Below the pieces are notes generated by a model, which worked only from the letters and a program-made list of their open reading frames with translations, searched no databases and had not been told where the DNA came from. A DNA stretch of 64,000 nucleotides from assembly GCF_010450875.1 (NCBI RefSeq), contig NZ_CP048422.1, forward strand, positions 1,705,001 to 1,769,000, read 5' to 3'. Source of the stretch: Sphingomonas insulae (lineage in GTDB: Bacteria > Pseudomonadota > Alphaproteobacteria > Sphingomonadales > Sphingomonadaceae). Shown piece by piece: positions 9,237-16,634 of the stretch; position 1 is the first letter of the stretch; each line of letters opens with the position of its first letter. The translations under genes were made by a program, and so were the position numbers.

Positions 9237-10460
9237 ATGGCTGATTTCGACTATCTCGCGATCGACACCCGCGGCCAGGAACAGCGCGGCCACGTCGCCG
9301 CCGCGACCATCGATGCCGCGCGTGCGACGCTGGACAAGCGCAAGCTCTACGTCGTCCGCATCGATCCCGGCGCACCGCCCGCGGCGACCAGCCGCCCGCT
9401 GTTCGGCATCAAGCTCGGCCGCGCGAAGATGAGCAACAAGCAGCTCACCCTCTTCACCCGCCAGCTGGCGACGCTCAACCGCGTCTCGCCTCTCGAGGAA
9501 TCGCTCCGCACCATCACCCGCCAGACCGAGCAGGAGGGCGTCCGCACGATCGTCGCGCAGGTGCACGCCGGCGTCGTCGAGGGCCGCCGCCTCGCCGATT
9601 CGATGGCGCGCGAACAAAAGAGCTTCCCGCCGCTCTATCGCGCGATGGTGTCGGCCGGCGAAAGCTCGGGCAGCCTGCCGACCATCCTCGACCGCCTCGC
9701 CGCGCTGCTCGAACGGCAGGCGGAAATCCGCGGCAAGCTCATCACCGCGCTCGCCTATCCAACGATCCTCGCGGTCGTCGCGCTGGGCGTCGTCACCGCG
9801 CTCATGATGTTCGTCGTGCCGCAGGTCGTGCAGCAATTCGATACCGTCGGGCAGGAACTGCCGCTGCTCACCCGTGTCGTCATCGGCCTGTCCGACCTGC
9901 TCGTCGGCTATTGGTGGGTGATGGCGCTGGTCGTCGCGGTGGCGGCGACGGCGGGATGGTACGCGTTGCGCGATCCTGCGTTGCGGCTGGCGTTCGACAC
10001 GGCGGTGCTGCGCCTGCCGCTGCTCGGCCGCCTGCTGCGCGACCTGCACGCCGCGCGGATGTCGCGTACGCTCGGTACGATGGTCGCCAGCCGCCTGCCG
10101 CTGCTCGAAGGCCTCGCGCTCACCGCCAGCACGATCCACAACCGCCGCCTGCGTGCCGCGTCCGACGAGATCGTCGATGCGATCCGCGGCGGCGGCAGCC
10201 TGTCCGCCGCAATGCGTCGCACCGGCGTGTTCCCGCCGTTGCTCACCTATCTCGCCGCATCGGGCGAGGCGGCCGGGCGGCTCGACGAGATGCTCGAACG
10301 CGCCGCCGATTACCTCGAACGCGAATTCGACCGTTTCACCGCGACGGCGCTGTCGCTGCTCGAACCCGCGATCATCGTCGTGATGGGCGGCATCGTCGCC
10401 ACCATCGTGCTATCGATCCTGCTCCCCATCCTCCAGCTCAACACGCTGGCCGGACAATGA
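9237..10460 (+). CDS. gspF: Type II secretion system inner-membrane platform protein
   Basis: 407 residues with two repeated T2SSF domains (about 68-195 and 270-395) and three membrane spans (about 170-195, 220-240 and 372-395), the standard GspF topology. The N-terminus (MADFDYLAIDTRGQEQRG) is the canonical cytoplasmic start. It forms the polytopic platform that GspE acts on. The start is preceded by a 176-bp gap with the palindrome; the end overlaps gspG by 4 bp (ATGA). Confidence 0.94.
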   Translation: MADFDYLAIDTRGQEQRGHVAAATIDAARATLDKRKLYVVRIDPGAPPAATSRPLFGIKLGRAKMSNKQLTLFTRQLATLNRVSPLEESLRTITRQTEQEGVRTIVAQVHAGVVEGRRLADSMAREQKSFPPLYRAMVSAGESSGSLPTILDRLAALLERQAEIRGKLITALAYPTILAVVALGVVTALMMFVVPQVVQQFDTVGQELPLLTRVVIGLSDLLVGYWWVMALVVAVAATAGWYALRDPALRLAFDTAVLRLPLLGRLLRDLHAARMSRTLGTMVASRLPLLEGLALTASTIHNRRLRAASDEIVDAIRGGGSLSAAMRRTGVFPPLLTYLAASGEAAGRLDEMLERAADYLEREFDRFTATALSLLEPAIIVVMGGIVATIVLSILLPILQLNTLAGQ

Positions 10461-10975
10461 GGCATGTCATGCGTAACCCGGAAACACCACGCCGCCGCGA
10501 CGAGGAGGGCTTCACGCCCCCACCGCGTTCCGCCGAACACGGCTTCACGCTCCCGCGGCGTTCCGCCGAGCACGGCTTCACGCTCGTCGAACTGATGGTG
10601 GTCATCGTCATCATCGGCCTGCTCGCCGCGATCGTCACGTTCAACGTCCTGCCCGCCGGCGACAAGGGCAAGATCACCAAGGCGAAATCGGACATCAGCA
10701 CCATCGAAGGCGCGCTGGAGATGTACCGCCTCCAGATGAACAGCTATCCGACCACGTCGCAGGGGCTCCAGGCGCTGGTCACCGCGCCCGCCGGGGTCAA
10801 TGCCGCCGAATATCAGCGTGGCGGTTACATCAAGAAGCTGCCGCCCGATCCCTGGGGCCGGCCGTATCTCTACGCCTCGCCCGGCCAACACGGCGAAGCC
10901 GACGTCTGGAGCCTCGGCGCCGACGGCAAGGACGGCGGCGAGGGCGTCAACGCCGATATCACCAGCTGGCAGTGA
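10457..10975 (+). CDS. gspG: Major pseudopilin GspG with repeat-extended leader
   Basis: 172 residues. The mature part starts at about residue 41 with FTLVELMVVIVIIGLLAAIV, carrying the Gly(-1), Phe(+1) and Glu(+5) of a type IV prepilin site, and ends in a typical GspG C-domain with a calcium-site-like region (DPWGRPYLYASPGQ, SLGADGKDGGEG). The leader is about 40 residues instead of the usual 5-10. It contains two tandem 11-residue units beginning GFT (GFTPPPRSAEH, GFTLPRRSAEH). Cleavage presumably uses the last Gly-Phe, the only one followed by Glu at +5. The start overlaps the gspF stop; a second in-frame ATG lies at 10469. Confidence 0.94.
   Translation: MRHVMRNPETPRRRDEEGFTPPPRSAEHGFTLPRRSAEHGFTLVELMVVIVIIGLLAAIVTFNVLPAGDKGKITKAKSDISTIEGALEMYRLQMNSYPTTSQGLQALVTAPAGVNAAEYQRGGYIKKLPPDPWGRPYLYASPGQHGEADVWSLGADGKDGGEGVNADITSWQ
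10508..10573 (+). repeat. 33-bp tandem repeat (2 units) in the GspG leader
   Basis: Units 10508-10540 and 10541-10573, each starting GGCTTCACGC and ending GAACAC or GAGCAC, encode GFT...RSAEH. They are followed directly by the functional GFTLVEL codons at 10574. The unit differs only slightly from those in gspJ and more from those in gspH. Confidence 0.93.
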
Positions 10976-11559
10976 CGGGCCGTCGCACCGAACGCAAATC
11001 GTCGCCCGGTCGGCCTTGTGCCGGACGCGGATCGACGCCCGTTCGGCGCTGTGCCGAAGACGGCTTCACGCCCGTTCGGCGTTACGCCGAACACGGCTTC
11101 ACGCCCGTTCGGCGTTACGCCGAACACGGCTTCACGCTGGTCGAGCTGATGGTGGTCGTGACCATCATCGGCCTCGCGGCGGCGGTGGCGGTGTGGAACA
11201 TGCCCGATCCGCGCGGGCGGGTGGCGGACGAGGCCGCCCGCTTCGCCCTGCGCGCCCGCGCCGCGCACGATGCCGCGATCGTCGAGGCGCGCCCGGTGAG
11301 CATCTGGGTGACCGCCGGTGGCTATGGCTTCGATCGACGCGCGGCGGGCCAATGGACGGCGATGGCGGACAAGCCGCTGCGCGTCGAACGCTGGACCGAC
11401 GGCACGCAGGCCGCCACCGGCGAGGCGAGCGGTCGCCTGCGCATCGTCTTCGATCCCACCGGCCTCGCCGATCGTCCGGCGCAAGTGACCTTGACCCGCA
11501 GCGGCGCCCGCGCGGTAATCGACATGGCCGCCGACGGGACCGTCCGGGTGGCGAGCTGA
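10972..11559 (+). CDS. gspH: Minor pseudopilin GspH with repeat-extended leader
   Basis: 195 residues. The prepilin motif GFTLVELMVVVTIIG occurs at residue 53/54, followed by a GspH/FimT-type domain. The leader of about 53 residues consists largely of repeats: two identical units GFTPVRRYAEH, a degenerate RGSTPVRRCAED before them and a still more degenerate RKSSPGRPCAG before that. The start is a GTG overlapping the gspG stop (GTGA). No ATG, GTG or TTG occurs between it and the cleavage site in this frame, so the repeats must be translated if GspH is made. The stop overlaps gspI. Confidence 0.9.
   Translation: MTGRRTERKSSPGRPCAGRGSTPVRRCAEDGFTPVRRYAEHGFTPVRRYAEHGFTLVELMVVVTIIGLAAAVAVWNMPDPRGRVADEAARFALRARAAHDAAIVEARPVSIWVTAGGYGFDRRAAGQWTAMADKPLRVERWTDGTQAATGEASGRLRIVFDPTGLADRPAQVTLTRSGARAVIDMAADGTVRVAS
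10996..11127 (+). repeat. 33-bp tandem repeat (4 units, decaying 5'-ward) in the GspH leader
   Basis: Units 11062-11094 and 11095-11127 are identical; 11029-11061 and 10996-11028 are progressively diverged copies. The identical units contain a perfect 8-bp palindrome GTTCGGCG-TTA-CGCCGAAC. The functional prepilin site starts at 11128. Confidence 0.93.
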
Positions 11560-12044
11560 TGACCTTCTCCTCACCCTCGCCCCAGTGGAGGGGACGAACC
11601 GGACGCGCCGGCGCAGTGCCTTCGGGTACGACGATCGGGTCTGTGCATACCCGCCTTCGGGCGAGGGACGACCGGCGTCGTCGCGACCATGGCTTCACCC
11701 TCATCGAGATCATGGTCGCGCTCGCGGTGTTCAGCCTCGCGGTGCTCGCGCTGCTCCGCCTCGAAACCGCCACCATCCGCGGCGCCGGCACGCTCGATGA
11801 CAGCCTGATCGCCGGGCTCGTTGCCCGCAACGTCGCCAACGACGCGGTCACCGAAGCCCAGCCCCCCACTGCCGGCCGCACCGCCGGCACCGAGGTCAAC
11901 GGCGGGCGGACATGGAACTGGGTCCGCAACGTCCGCGGCACCGGCAACGCCAGCATTGTCCGCATCGATGTCGCGGTGACCAACCGCACCGGTCAGGTCG
12001 TCGGTCAGACGACCGCGATCCGCCCCGCAGACACCCCGCTGTGA
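11559..12044 (+). CDS. gspI: Minor pseudopilin GspI
   Basis: 161 residues from the ATG overlapping the gspH stop (ATGA). The prepilin motif HGFTLIEIMVALAVFSLAVL places the mature start at residue 46, and a short GspI domain follows (WNWVRNVRGTGNASIVRIDV). The leader has no 33-bp repeats. Residues about 5-40 look like translated intergenic sequence (SPSPQWRG...), bounded by an inverted repeat (11574-11582 with 11659-11667). An in-frame GTG at 11643 would give a more normal 17-residue leader and may be the real start. GspI nucleates the pseudopilus tip with GspJ and GspK. Confidence 0.88.
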   Translation: MTFSSPSPQWRGRTGRAGAVPSGTTIGSVHTRLRARDDRRRRDHGFTLIEIMVALAVFSLAVLALLRLETATIRGAGTLDDSLIAGLVARNVANDAVTEAQPPTAGRTAGTEVNGGRTWNWVRNVRGTGNASIVRIDVAVTNRTGQVVGQTTAIRPADTPL

Positions 12045-12868
12045 TGACGCAGGGGTGCGCCGCCGCACACGGCTTCACGGGTCCCGGGTACGCGCCCGAA
12101 CGCGGCTTCGCGCACTCAACGCGTTCCGCCGAACACGGCTTCACGCCCTCATCGCGTTCCGCCGGACACGGCTTCACGTCCGCAACGCGTTCCGCCGAAC
12201 GCGGCTTCACGCACTCAATGCGTTCCGCCGAGCACGGCTTCACGCTCGTCGAAGTCATGATCGCGCTCATGATCTTCGGCATGCTCGCCGCCGCCGGGGT
12301 CGCAATCCTCACCTTCAGTGTCCGCGCGCAGACCGCGACGGGCAAGCGGTTCGACGATATCGCCGCGCTCAACCGCACCACGGCGCTGCTGTCCGGCGAC
12401 CTCGGCCAGGCGATCGACCGCTCCACACGCGACGAGGGCGGCACCAGGCTGCCCGCCTTCGTCGGCGAACCCGATGGCCAGATCCGCTTCGTCCGCACCG
12501 GCTGGGCCAATGTGGATGCGGCGCCGCGTGCCAGCGCGCAGAAGGTCGCCTATGCCATCCAGGACGCCGCGCTGGTTCGCATCGCCTATCCGATGATCGA
12601 CGGCGCCGCGCCGCTGCCGCCGGTGACGCTGCTCGACAAGGTCGCGGGCATCGCCGCCCGCTATCGCTACAAGGGTGCATGGAGCGATCGATGGGACGGC
12701 ACGCAGGGCGCCGCGCTGCCGCAGGCGGCCGAGATCGTCCTCCGCCGCACCGATGGCAGCACCTATCGCCTGATGCTGCTCGTCGGCTCGGGCTATCGCG
12801 CCATGCCGGCGCCGGGCCAGCAGCCCGGTCCGCAACCCACGTCATCGCCGACGCCCAATGGTCCCTGA
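12044..12868 (+). CDS. gspJ: Minor pseudopilin GspJ with repeat-extended leader
   Basis: 274 residues from the ATG overlapping the gspI stop. The mature region begins with FTLVEVMIALMIFGMLAAAG at residue 66, then a GspJ domain and a Pro/Gln-rich tail. The leader has six GF-containing 11-residue segments, among them HGFTPSSRSAG, HGFTSATRSAE and RGFTHSMRSAE. An in-frame ATG at 12218, inside the last repeat, would give MRSAEHG^FTLVEV with a normal 6-residue leader, although no ribosome site precedes it. So either the long leader is made or the repeats act as an untranslated spacer here. The gene overlaps gspK by 11 bp. Confidence 0.9.
   Translation: MTQGCAAAHGFTGPGYAPERGFAHSTRSAEHGFTPSSRSAGHGFTSATRSAERGFTHSMRSAEHGFTLVEVMIALMIFGMLAAAGVAILTFSVRAQTATGKRFDDIAALNRTTALLSGDLGQAIDRSTRDEGGTRLPAFVGEPDGQIRFVRTGWANVDAAPRASAQKVAYAIQDAALVRIAYPMIDGAAPLPPVTLLDKVAGIAARYRYKGAWSDRWDGTQGAALPQAAEIVLRRTDGSTYRLMLLVGSGYRAMPAPGQQPGPQPTSSPTPNGP
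12071..12235 (+). repeat. 33-bp tandem repeat (5 units) in the GspJ leader
   Basis: Units start at 12071, 12104, 12137, 12170 and 12203; each begins GGCTTC and ends CGCCG(A/G)(A/G)C(A/G)C or similar. The functional prepilin site starts at 12236. A single ACG-to-ATG change in the last unit creates the in-frame ATG at 12218. The first unit is the most diverged. Confidence 0.94.
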
Positions 12869-13838
12869 GCGCGAACGCGGCGCCGCGCTGCTCACCGTCC
12901 TGTTGCTGGTCGCGATGATCGCCGTCCTTGCCGGCACCGCGCTCGAACGCCTGCGGCTCACCACGCGGCTCGCCGCCAACGCCCTGGGCGGCGAACAGGC
13001 GCGCGGCTATGCCCGCGCGGCCGAGGCGCTGGCGACATCCAAGGTCTCCGACATGCTGGGATCCAGCCGGGATCAGGTCACACTGGCCAGCGGCTGGAGC
13101 AATCGGCCGTACGGCCTGCCGCTGCCCGGCGGCGGCCTCGCCGTCGCGCGCGTCACCGATGGCGGCAATTGCTTCAACCTCAACAGCCTGGTCAGCCGCC
13201 AGGGCCCCGATGTCTACACGTCGACGCAAAGCTTTACGCAGCGGCTGCAGTTCGTGCGCCTGATGCGCCTGGTCGGCGTCCCGGCGCAGGCCGCGGAGCG
13301 TATCGCCCCCGCCACCGCCGACTGGATCGACACCGATCAGGACCAGCAGGGGGGCGGCGCCGAAGACCCGACCTATCTCGCCAAAGCGATCCCCTACCGC
13401 ACCGCCGGCACGCTGATGGCCGATCCCAGCGAACTGCGCGCGGTCGACGGTGTCACGCCCGATATCTACGCGCGGCTGCGCCCGTGGATCTGCACGCTGC
13501 CGGTAGCCGCGACGTCGTCGATCAACATCAATACGGTGATGCCCGAACAGGCGCCGCTGGTCGCCATGCTATTCGCCGATACGCTGTCGGTCGACACCGC
13601 GCGCGGGCTGATCCTGCGTCGCCCGCCGCAGGGCTACAAGAGCACCACCACCTTCCTCAACGCCGCCGGCAACGGTGCGACGCCAGAGGGCGGCGCGGGC
13701 CTTGCGGTGACCTCGACATGGTTCGCGCTGGAAATCGATGTCACCAGCGGCACCGCCAGATTGCAGGAAAGAGCGCTGATCGACGCAAGCCGGCTTCCCG
13801 CGCGGCTCGTGGCGCGGCAATGGGGCGATGAATCATGA
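12858..13838 (+). CDS. gspK: Minor pseudopilin GspK
   Basis: 326 residues, the size expected for GspK, which caps the pseudopilus. It has a short basic leader MVPERERG followed by AALLTVLLLVAMIAVLAGTA; as usual for GspK, the residue at +5 is not Glu. A large alpha-helical domain follows, with helix-hairpin-helix-like and cysteine-containing segments (TPDIYARLRPWICTLP, SSININT) and acidic DWIDTDQDQ. Its leader is normal (8 residues), in sharp contrast to G, H and J. It overlaps gspJ by 11 bp and gspL by 4 bp. Confidence 0.92.
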   Translation: MVPERERGAALLTVLLLVAMIAVLAGTALERLRLTTRLAANALGGEQARGYARAAEALATSKVSDMLGSSRDQVTLASGWSNRPYGLPLPGGGLAVARVTDGGNCFNLNSLVSRQGPDVYTSTQSFTQRLQFVRLMRLVGVPAQAAERIAPATADWIDTDQDQQGGGAEDPTYLAKAIPYRTAGTLMADPSELRAVDGVTPDIYARLRPWICTLPVAATSSININTVMPEQAPLVAMLFADTLSVDTARGLILRRPPQGYKSTTTFLNAAGNGATPEGGAGLAVTSTWFALEIDVTSGTARLQERALIDASRLPARLVARQWGDES

Positions 13839-14911
13839 CGACGCTCCTGTTCCTTCCCTCCGCGACCCAGGGCTATCGATGGCGCCGCATCGGCGATGAC
13901 GGCGCCGTGACCGAAGGCGAGGGCGTCCCCGCGCTCGCCGACGAGCGCGTCGTCGCCGTCGCCCCGGCCGAATCGGCGACGCTCCACTGGGCGGACCTGC
14001 CCGCGCGCTCCCCGGCGCAAGCCGTCGCCGCCGCCCGCCTGCTGGTCGCAGAGGCGAGCGCGACGCCGATCGCCGAACTGCACGTCGCGGTCGGCACGGA
14101 GGGGGAGGGCGAACGCCCGATCGCCGTCGTCGGCATGGGCGCGATGGCGGGATGGCTCACCGACCTCGCCGGGCACGGGATCGATCCCGCCGCGATCCTG
14201 CCCGCCGCGCTACTGCTGCCCCGCCCGGACGACGGCTATGTCCGCGGTATCGTCGCCGGGCAGGCGCTGGTGCGCAGCCGCACGACCGGTTTCGCCGACG
14301 AGGCGCGGCTGACCGATGTCATCGTCGGCGATGCGCCGGTCGAGACGCTGGATCGCGCGACGCTCGACGATGCCATCGCCGATGCCACCGCGACGCCGCC
14401 GCTTGACCTGCGGCAGGGACCGTTCGCGCGCCGTCGCCGTATCGGCATCGACTGGGGGCTGGTGCGGCGGCTCGCACTGCTGGGCGCCGCCATCCTCGCG
14501 GTGACGCTCGCCATCGATCTCGTCCGGATCGCCAAATACAGCTTCGGCGCGGACGCGCTGGAGGTGCGGGCGGATGCGCTCGGCCGCACCGGCCTTGCCC
14601 GGGGGGAAACGGTGACCGACGTCGACCGCCAGCTGGACGAGCGCCTGTCCGGCGTGCGCGGTCCCGGCCTCGGCTTCAGCACCACCGTCGCCGCGGTCTA
14701 TGCCGCGGTGCGAGCGACGCCGGGTACGGAACTGACATCGCTGGATTTCCAGTCGAACGGGACCTTGCGGATCGGCGTCGGTGCGGCGCGTGAATCGCTG
14801 CCGACGGATCTCAAGCGGACGCTGGAGGCGGCGGGCTTCACCGTCACCGCAGGGACGTTCCAATCGGCGAACGGAAGGGTGACGGGCGAGATGACGGTGC
14901 AACGGCCATGA
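13835..14911 (+). CDS. gspL: Type II secretion system protein L
   Basis: 358 residues. A cytoplasmic actin-like domain (about 1-200) that docks GspE is followed by a membrane span at about 208-230 (LALLGAAILAVTLAIDLV) and a periplasmic ferredoxin-fold domain (about 270-358; TELTSLDFQSNGTLRIGV). Conservation is low, as is normal for GspL, so the call rests on architecture and position. It overlaps gspK and gspM by 4 bp each (ATGA). Confidence 0.88.
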   Translation: MTTLLFLPSATQGYRWRRIGDDGAVTEGEGVPALADERVVAVAPAESATLHWADLPARSPAQAVAAARLLVAEASATPIAELHVAVGTEGEGERPIAVVGMGAMAGWLTDLAGHGIDPAAILPAALLLPRPDDGYVRGIVAGQALVRSRTTGFADEARLTDVIVGDAPVETLDRATLDDAIADATATPPLDLRQGPFARRRRIGIDWGLVRRLALLGAAILAVTLAIDLVRIAKYSFGADALEVRADALGRTGLARGETVTDVDRQLDERLSGVRGPGLGFSTTVAAVYAAVRATPGTELTSLDFQSNGTLRIGVGAARESLPTDLKRTLEAAGFTVTAGTFQSANGRVTGEMTVQRP

Positions 14912-15378
14912 GCGGCATCCGCGCCTGGTTCGCCGGCCGCGCCTTGCGCGAACGCCGCCTGATCCTCGTCATGCTCGCGTTGCTGGCCGTGACGATCGTC
15001 TGGGGCGGCATCATCCTGCCCGTCCGCGACGGTCTGTCGAGCGCCCGCGAACGCCATGCCGATGCGGTCGTCCGATTGGGCGCGACGCAGAGCGAGGTCG
15101 ATCTGATCCGCGCCGCCGGCCGCCGCGTGCCGCTGACCGGCAGCCTCGCCGACACGCTGCGCCTGCGCGCAGAGGCCGCCGGCTTCGCCCTCGCCAGCGT
15201 CGAGGACAGCGCCGGTGGCCGTGTCCATGCGACCATCGCCGCCGGCCGGCCCGCCGCGCTCGGCCGCTGGTTCGCCGGGCTGGAGGCGAACGGCATCCTC
15301 GTCGAATCGGCGGCATGGCGCGACAATGCGGACGGCAGCGTCGCCGCCGACTTCGTCGTCCGGGCGCGCGAATCATGA
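14908..15378 (+). CDS. gspM: Type II secretion system protein M
   Basis: 156 residues. A basic cytoplasmic N-terminus (RALRERRLI), one membrane span at about 19-40 (LVMLALLAVTIVWGGIILPV), a coiled-coil-prone stretch (about 45-70) and a small periplasmic ferredoxin-like domain. This is the GspM layout, which pairs with GspL to form the inner-membrane platform. It overlaps gspL and gspN by 4 bp each. Confidence 0.87.
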   Translation: MSGIRAWFAGRALRERRLILVMLALLAVTIVWGGIILPVRDGLSSARERHADAVVRLGATQSEVDLIRAAGRRVPLTGSLADTLRLRAEAAGFALASVEDSAGGRVHATIAAGRPAALGRWFAGLEANGILVESAAWRDNADGSVAADFVVRARES

Positions 15379-16088
15379 GGCGCATCCGGCTCGCCACCGG
15401 CCCGGCCGCGCTGTTCGGCGGGTTGATGCTGGTCGCCTTGCTCGTCTTCCTGCCGATGCGACTGGTCCTCGGCTGGGCCGGGCTCGGCGATCAGGGCTTC
15501 AGCGCCCGCACGGTGTCGGGCAGCATCTGGGACGGCCGCCTGAACGAGGCGCGGTTCGGCGACCTCGCCTTGGGGTCGCTCGATGCCAGCGTCTCGCCGT
15601 TCGCGTTGCTGATCGGCCGCGCCCGTATCGCGCTGGATGGCGATCCCGGCGTGGTGCACGGCGCGATCACGCTCAGCCGGCATGGCCAGGGCGTCGACGA
15701 CATGACCGCCACGCTGCCCACCGGCCGGGCCTTCGCGCCGTTGCCGGTGACCCAATTGGCGCTCGAAAACGTCACCGTGCATTTCGTCGACGATCTATGC
15801 GACAAGGCGGAGGGGCGGGTCCGCGCCCGGCTGGTCGGCGAAGCGGCCGGCGTCGCGCTGCCGTCCGAACTGTCCGGCATCGCTCGCTGCGACGGTGCCG
15901 CCCTGCTGCTCCCGCTCGCCAGCCAGGCCGGGACCGAGAGCATCGAATTGCGGCTGACCGGCGCGGGCCGCTACACCGCCGCGCTGCGCATCACCCCCAC
16001 CGATCCCGCCGCCGCGCAACGCCTTGCCGCGACCGGCTTCACCGCCAGCCAGAACGGCTACCGCCTGTCGATCGAGGGGCGATTTTAG
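15375..16088 (+). CDS. gspN: Type II secretion system protein N
   Basis: 237 residues. One N-terminal membrane span (about 10-32, GPAALFGGLMLVALLVFLPM), then a periplasmic T2SSN domain with the typical opening FSARTVSGSIWDGRLNEARF and two Cys (DDLCDKAEG, IARCDGA). GspN is an accessory component absent from many systems. The ATG at 15375 overlaps the gspM stop (ATGA). It is the last gene of the operon; no prepilin peptidase gene (gspO) follows. Confidence 0.85.
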   Translation: MRRIRLATGPAALFGGLMLVALLVFLPMRLVLGWAGLGDQGFSARTVSGSIWDGRLNEARFGDLALGSLDASVSPFALLIGRARIALDGDPGVVHGAITLSRHGQGVDDMTATLPTGRAFAPLPVTQLALENVTVHFVDDLCDKAEGRVRARLVGEAAGVALPSELSGIARCDGAALLLPLASQAGTESIELRLTGAGRYTAALRITPTDPAAAQRLAATGFTASQNGYRLSIEGRF

Positions 16089-16110
16089 AGCGGGCTGACA
16101 TCAACTGATC

Positions 16111-16187
16111 CGTCATTGCGAGCGGAGCGAAGTAATCCAGGGCGTCCTGGTCCGTCTCTGGATTGCTTCGCTCTGCTCGCAACGACG
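16111..16187. repeat. Palindromic intergenic repeat after gspN
   Basis: 30-bp arms (16111-16140 and 16158-16187) with three mismatches and a 17-nt loop; the core is GCGAGCGGAGCGAAGTAATC. The rest of the 354-bp gap 16089-16442 holds a GC-rich repeat-like tract (16250-16280, CCCTCTCCCATCGGGGGAGG) and the tRNA-His promoter. No protein gene is supported there. Confidence 0.82.
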
Positions 16188-16399
16188 AGCATTCGATTCT
16201 CGATGCGACGTCGCACCCCTTCCTCACGCGGCGCCGCCTTCGGCACCTGTTCCCTCTCCCATCGGGGGAGGGAGGGGAGCGGCACAGCCGCGGAAGGTGT
16301 GAGTGCGGATGAGGGTGGCCATGCCGGTGCATTCTGTCTCATGACTCCCGCGTGCCCCCGCCCTGCAACTCCCCTTCGGCAAAAAGCCCGCCTTCAGTC

Positions 16400-16428
16400 T
16401 TGACGCACCGCACCCACCCCCGCTAGGG
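16400..16428 (+). promoter_or_regulatory. Putative sigma-70 promoter for tRNA-His
   Basis: TTGACG at 16400-16405 and CTAGGG at 16423-16428 are separated by 17 bp, 14 bp before the tRNA. The -35 matches consensus at 5 of 6 positions; the -10 is weak but typical of GC-rich alphaproteobacteria. Confidence 0.55.
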
Positions 16429-16442
16429 GCGCAGCCTTCGCG

Positions 16443-16519
16443 GCGACCGTAGTTCAATTGGTTAGAGCGTCGGCTTGTGATGCCGGAAGTTGCGGGTTCA
16501 AGTCCCGTCGGTCGCCCCA
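16443..16519 (+). tRNA. tRNA-His (GTG)
   Basis: 77 nt including an encoded CCA end. Acceptor GCGACCG pairs with CGGTCGC. The anticodon arm TCGGC-TTGTGAT-GCCGG gives anticodon GTG, and the T arm GCGGG-TTCAAGT-CCCGT is intact. A G at 16442 opposite C73 fits the extra G(-1) that identifies tRNA-His. The first nucleotides of any longer frame for the next gene would overlap this tRNA, which supports the later start of that gene. Confidence 0.97.
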
Positions 16520-16634
16520 TTATCACACCCGCATTTTTTCGCCCGATGCAGCGCGGCGCGCCATCGGGGCTAGCCAAAGCATCCACGAAACAATATTGCC
16601 GTCGTTCGCAATATTCAGCCAAGCGGAGCAGGCC

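Noticed and set aside
10508..12235. Short regularly spaced repeats resembling a CRISPR array
   Set aside because: The 33-bp units are directly adjacent without unique spacers, lie in frame inside pseudopilin genes, and no cas genes are present.
16458..16634. Upstream extension of the amino acid dehydrogenase
   Set aside because: The extension would begin inside the tRNA-His gene, and the ATG at 16635 has a ribosome site and the family N-terminus.
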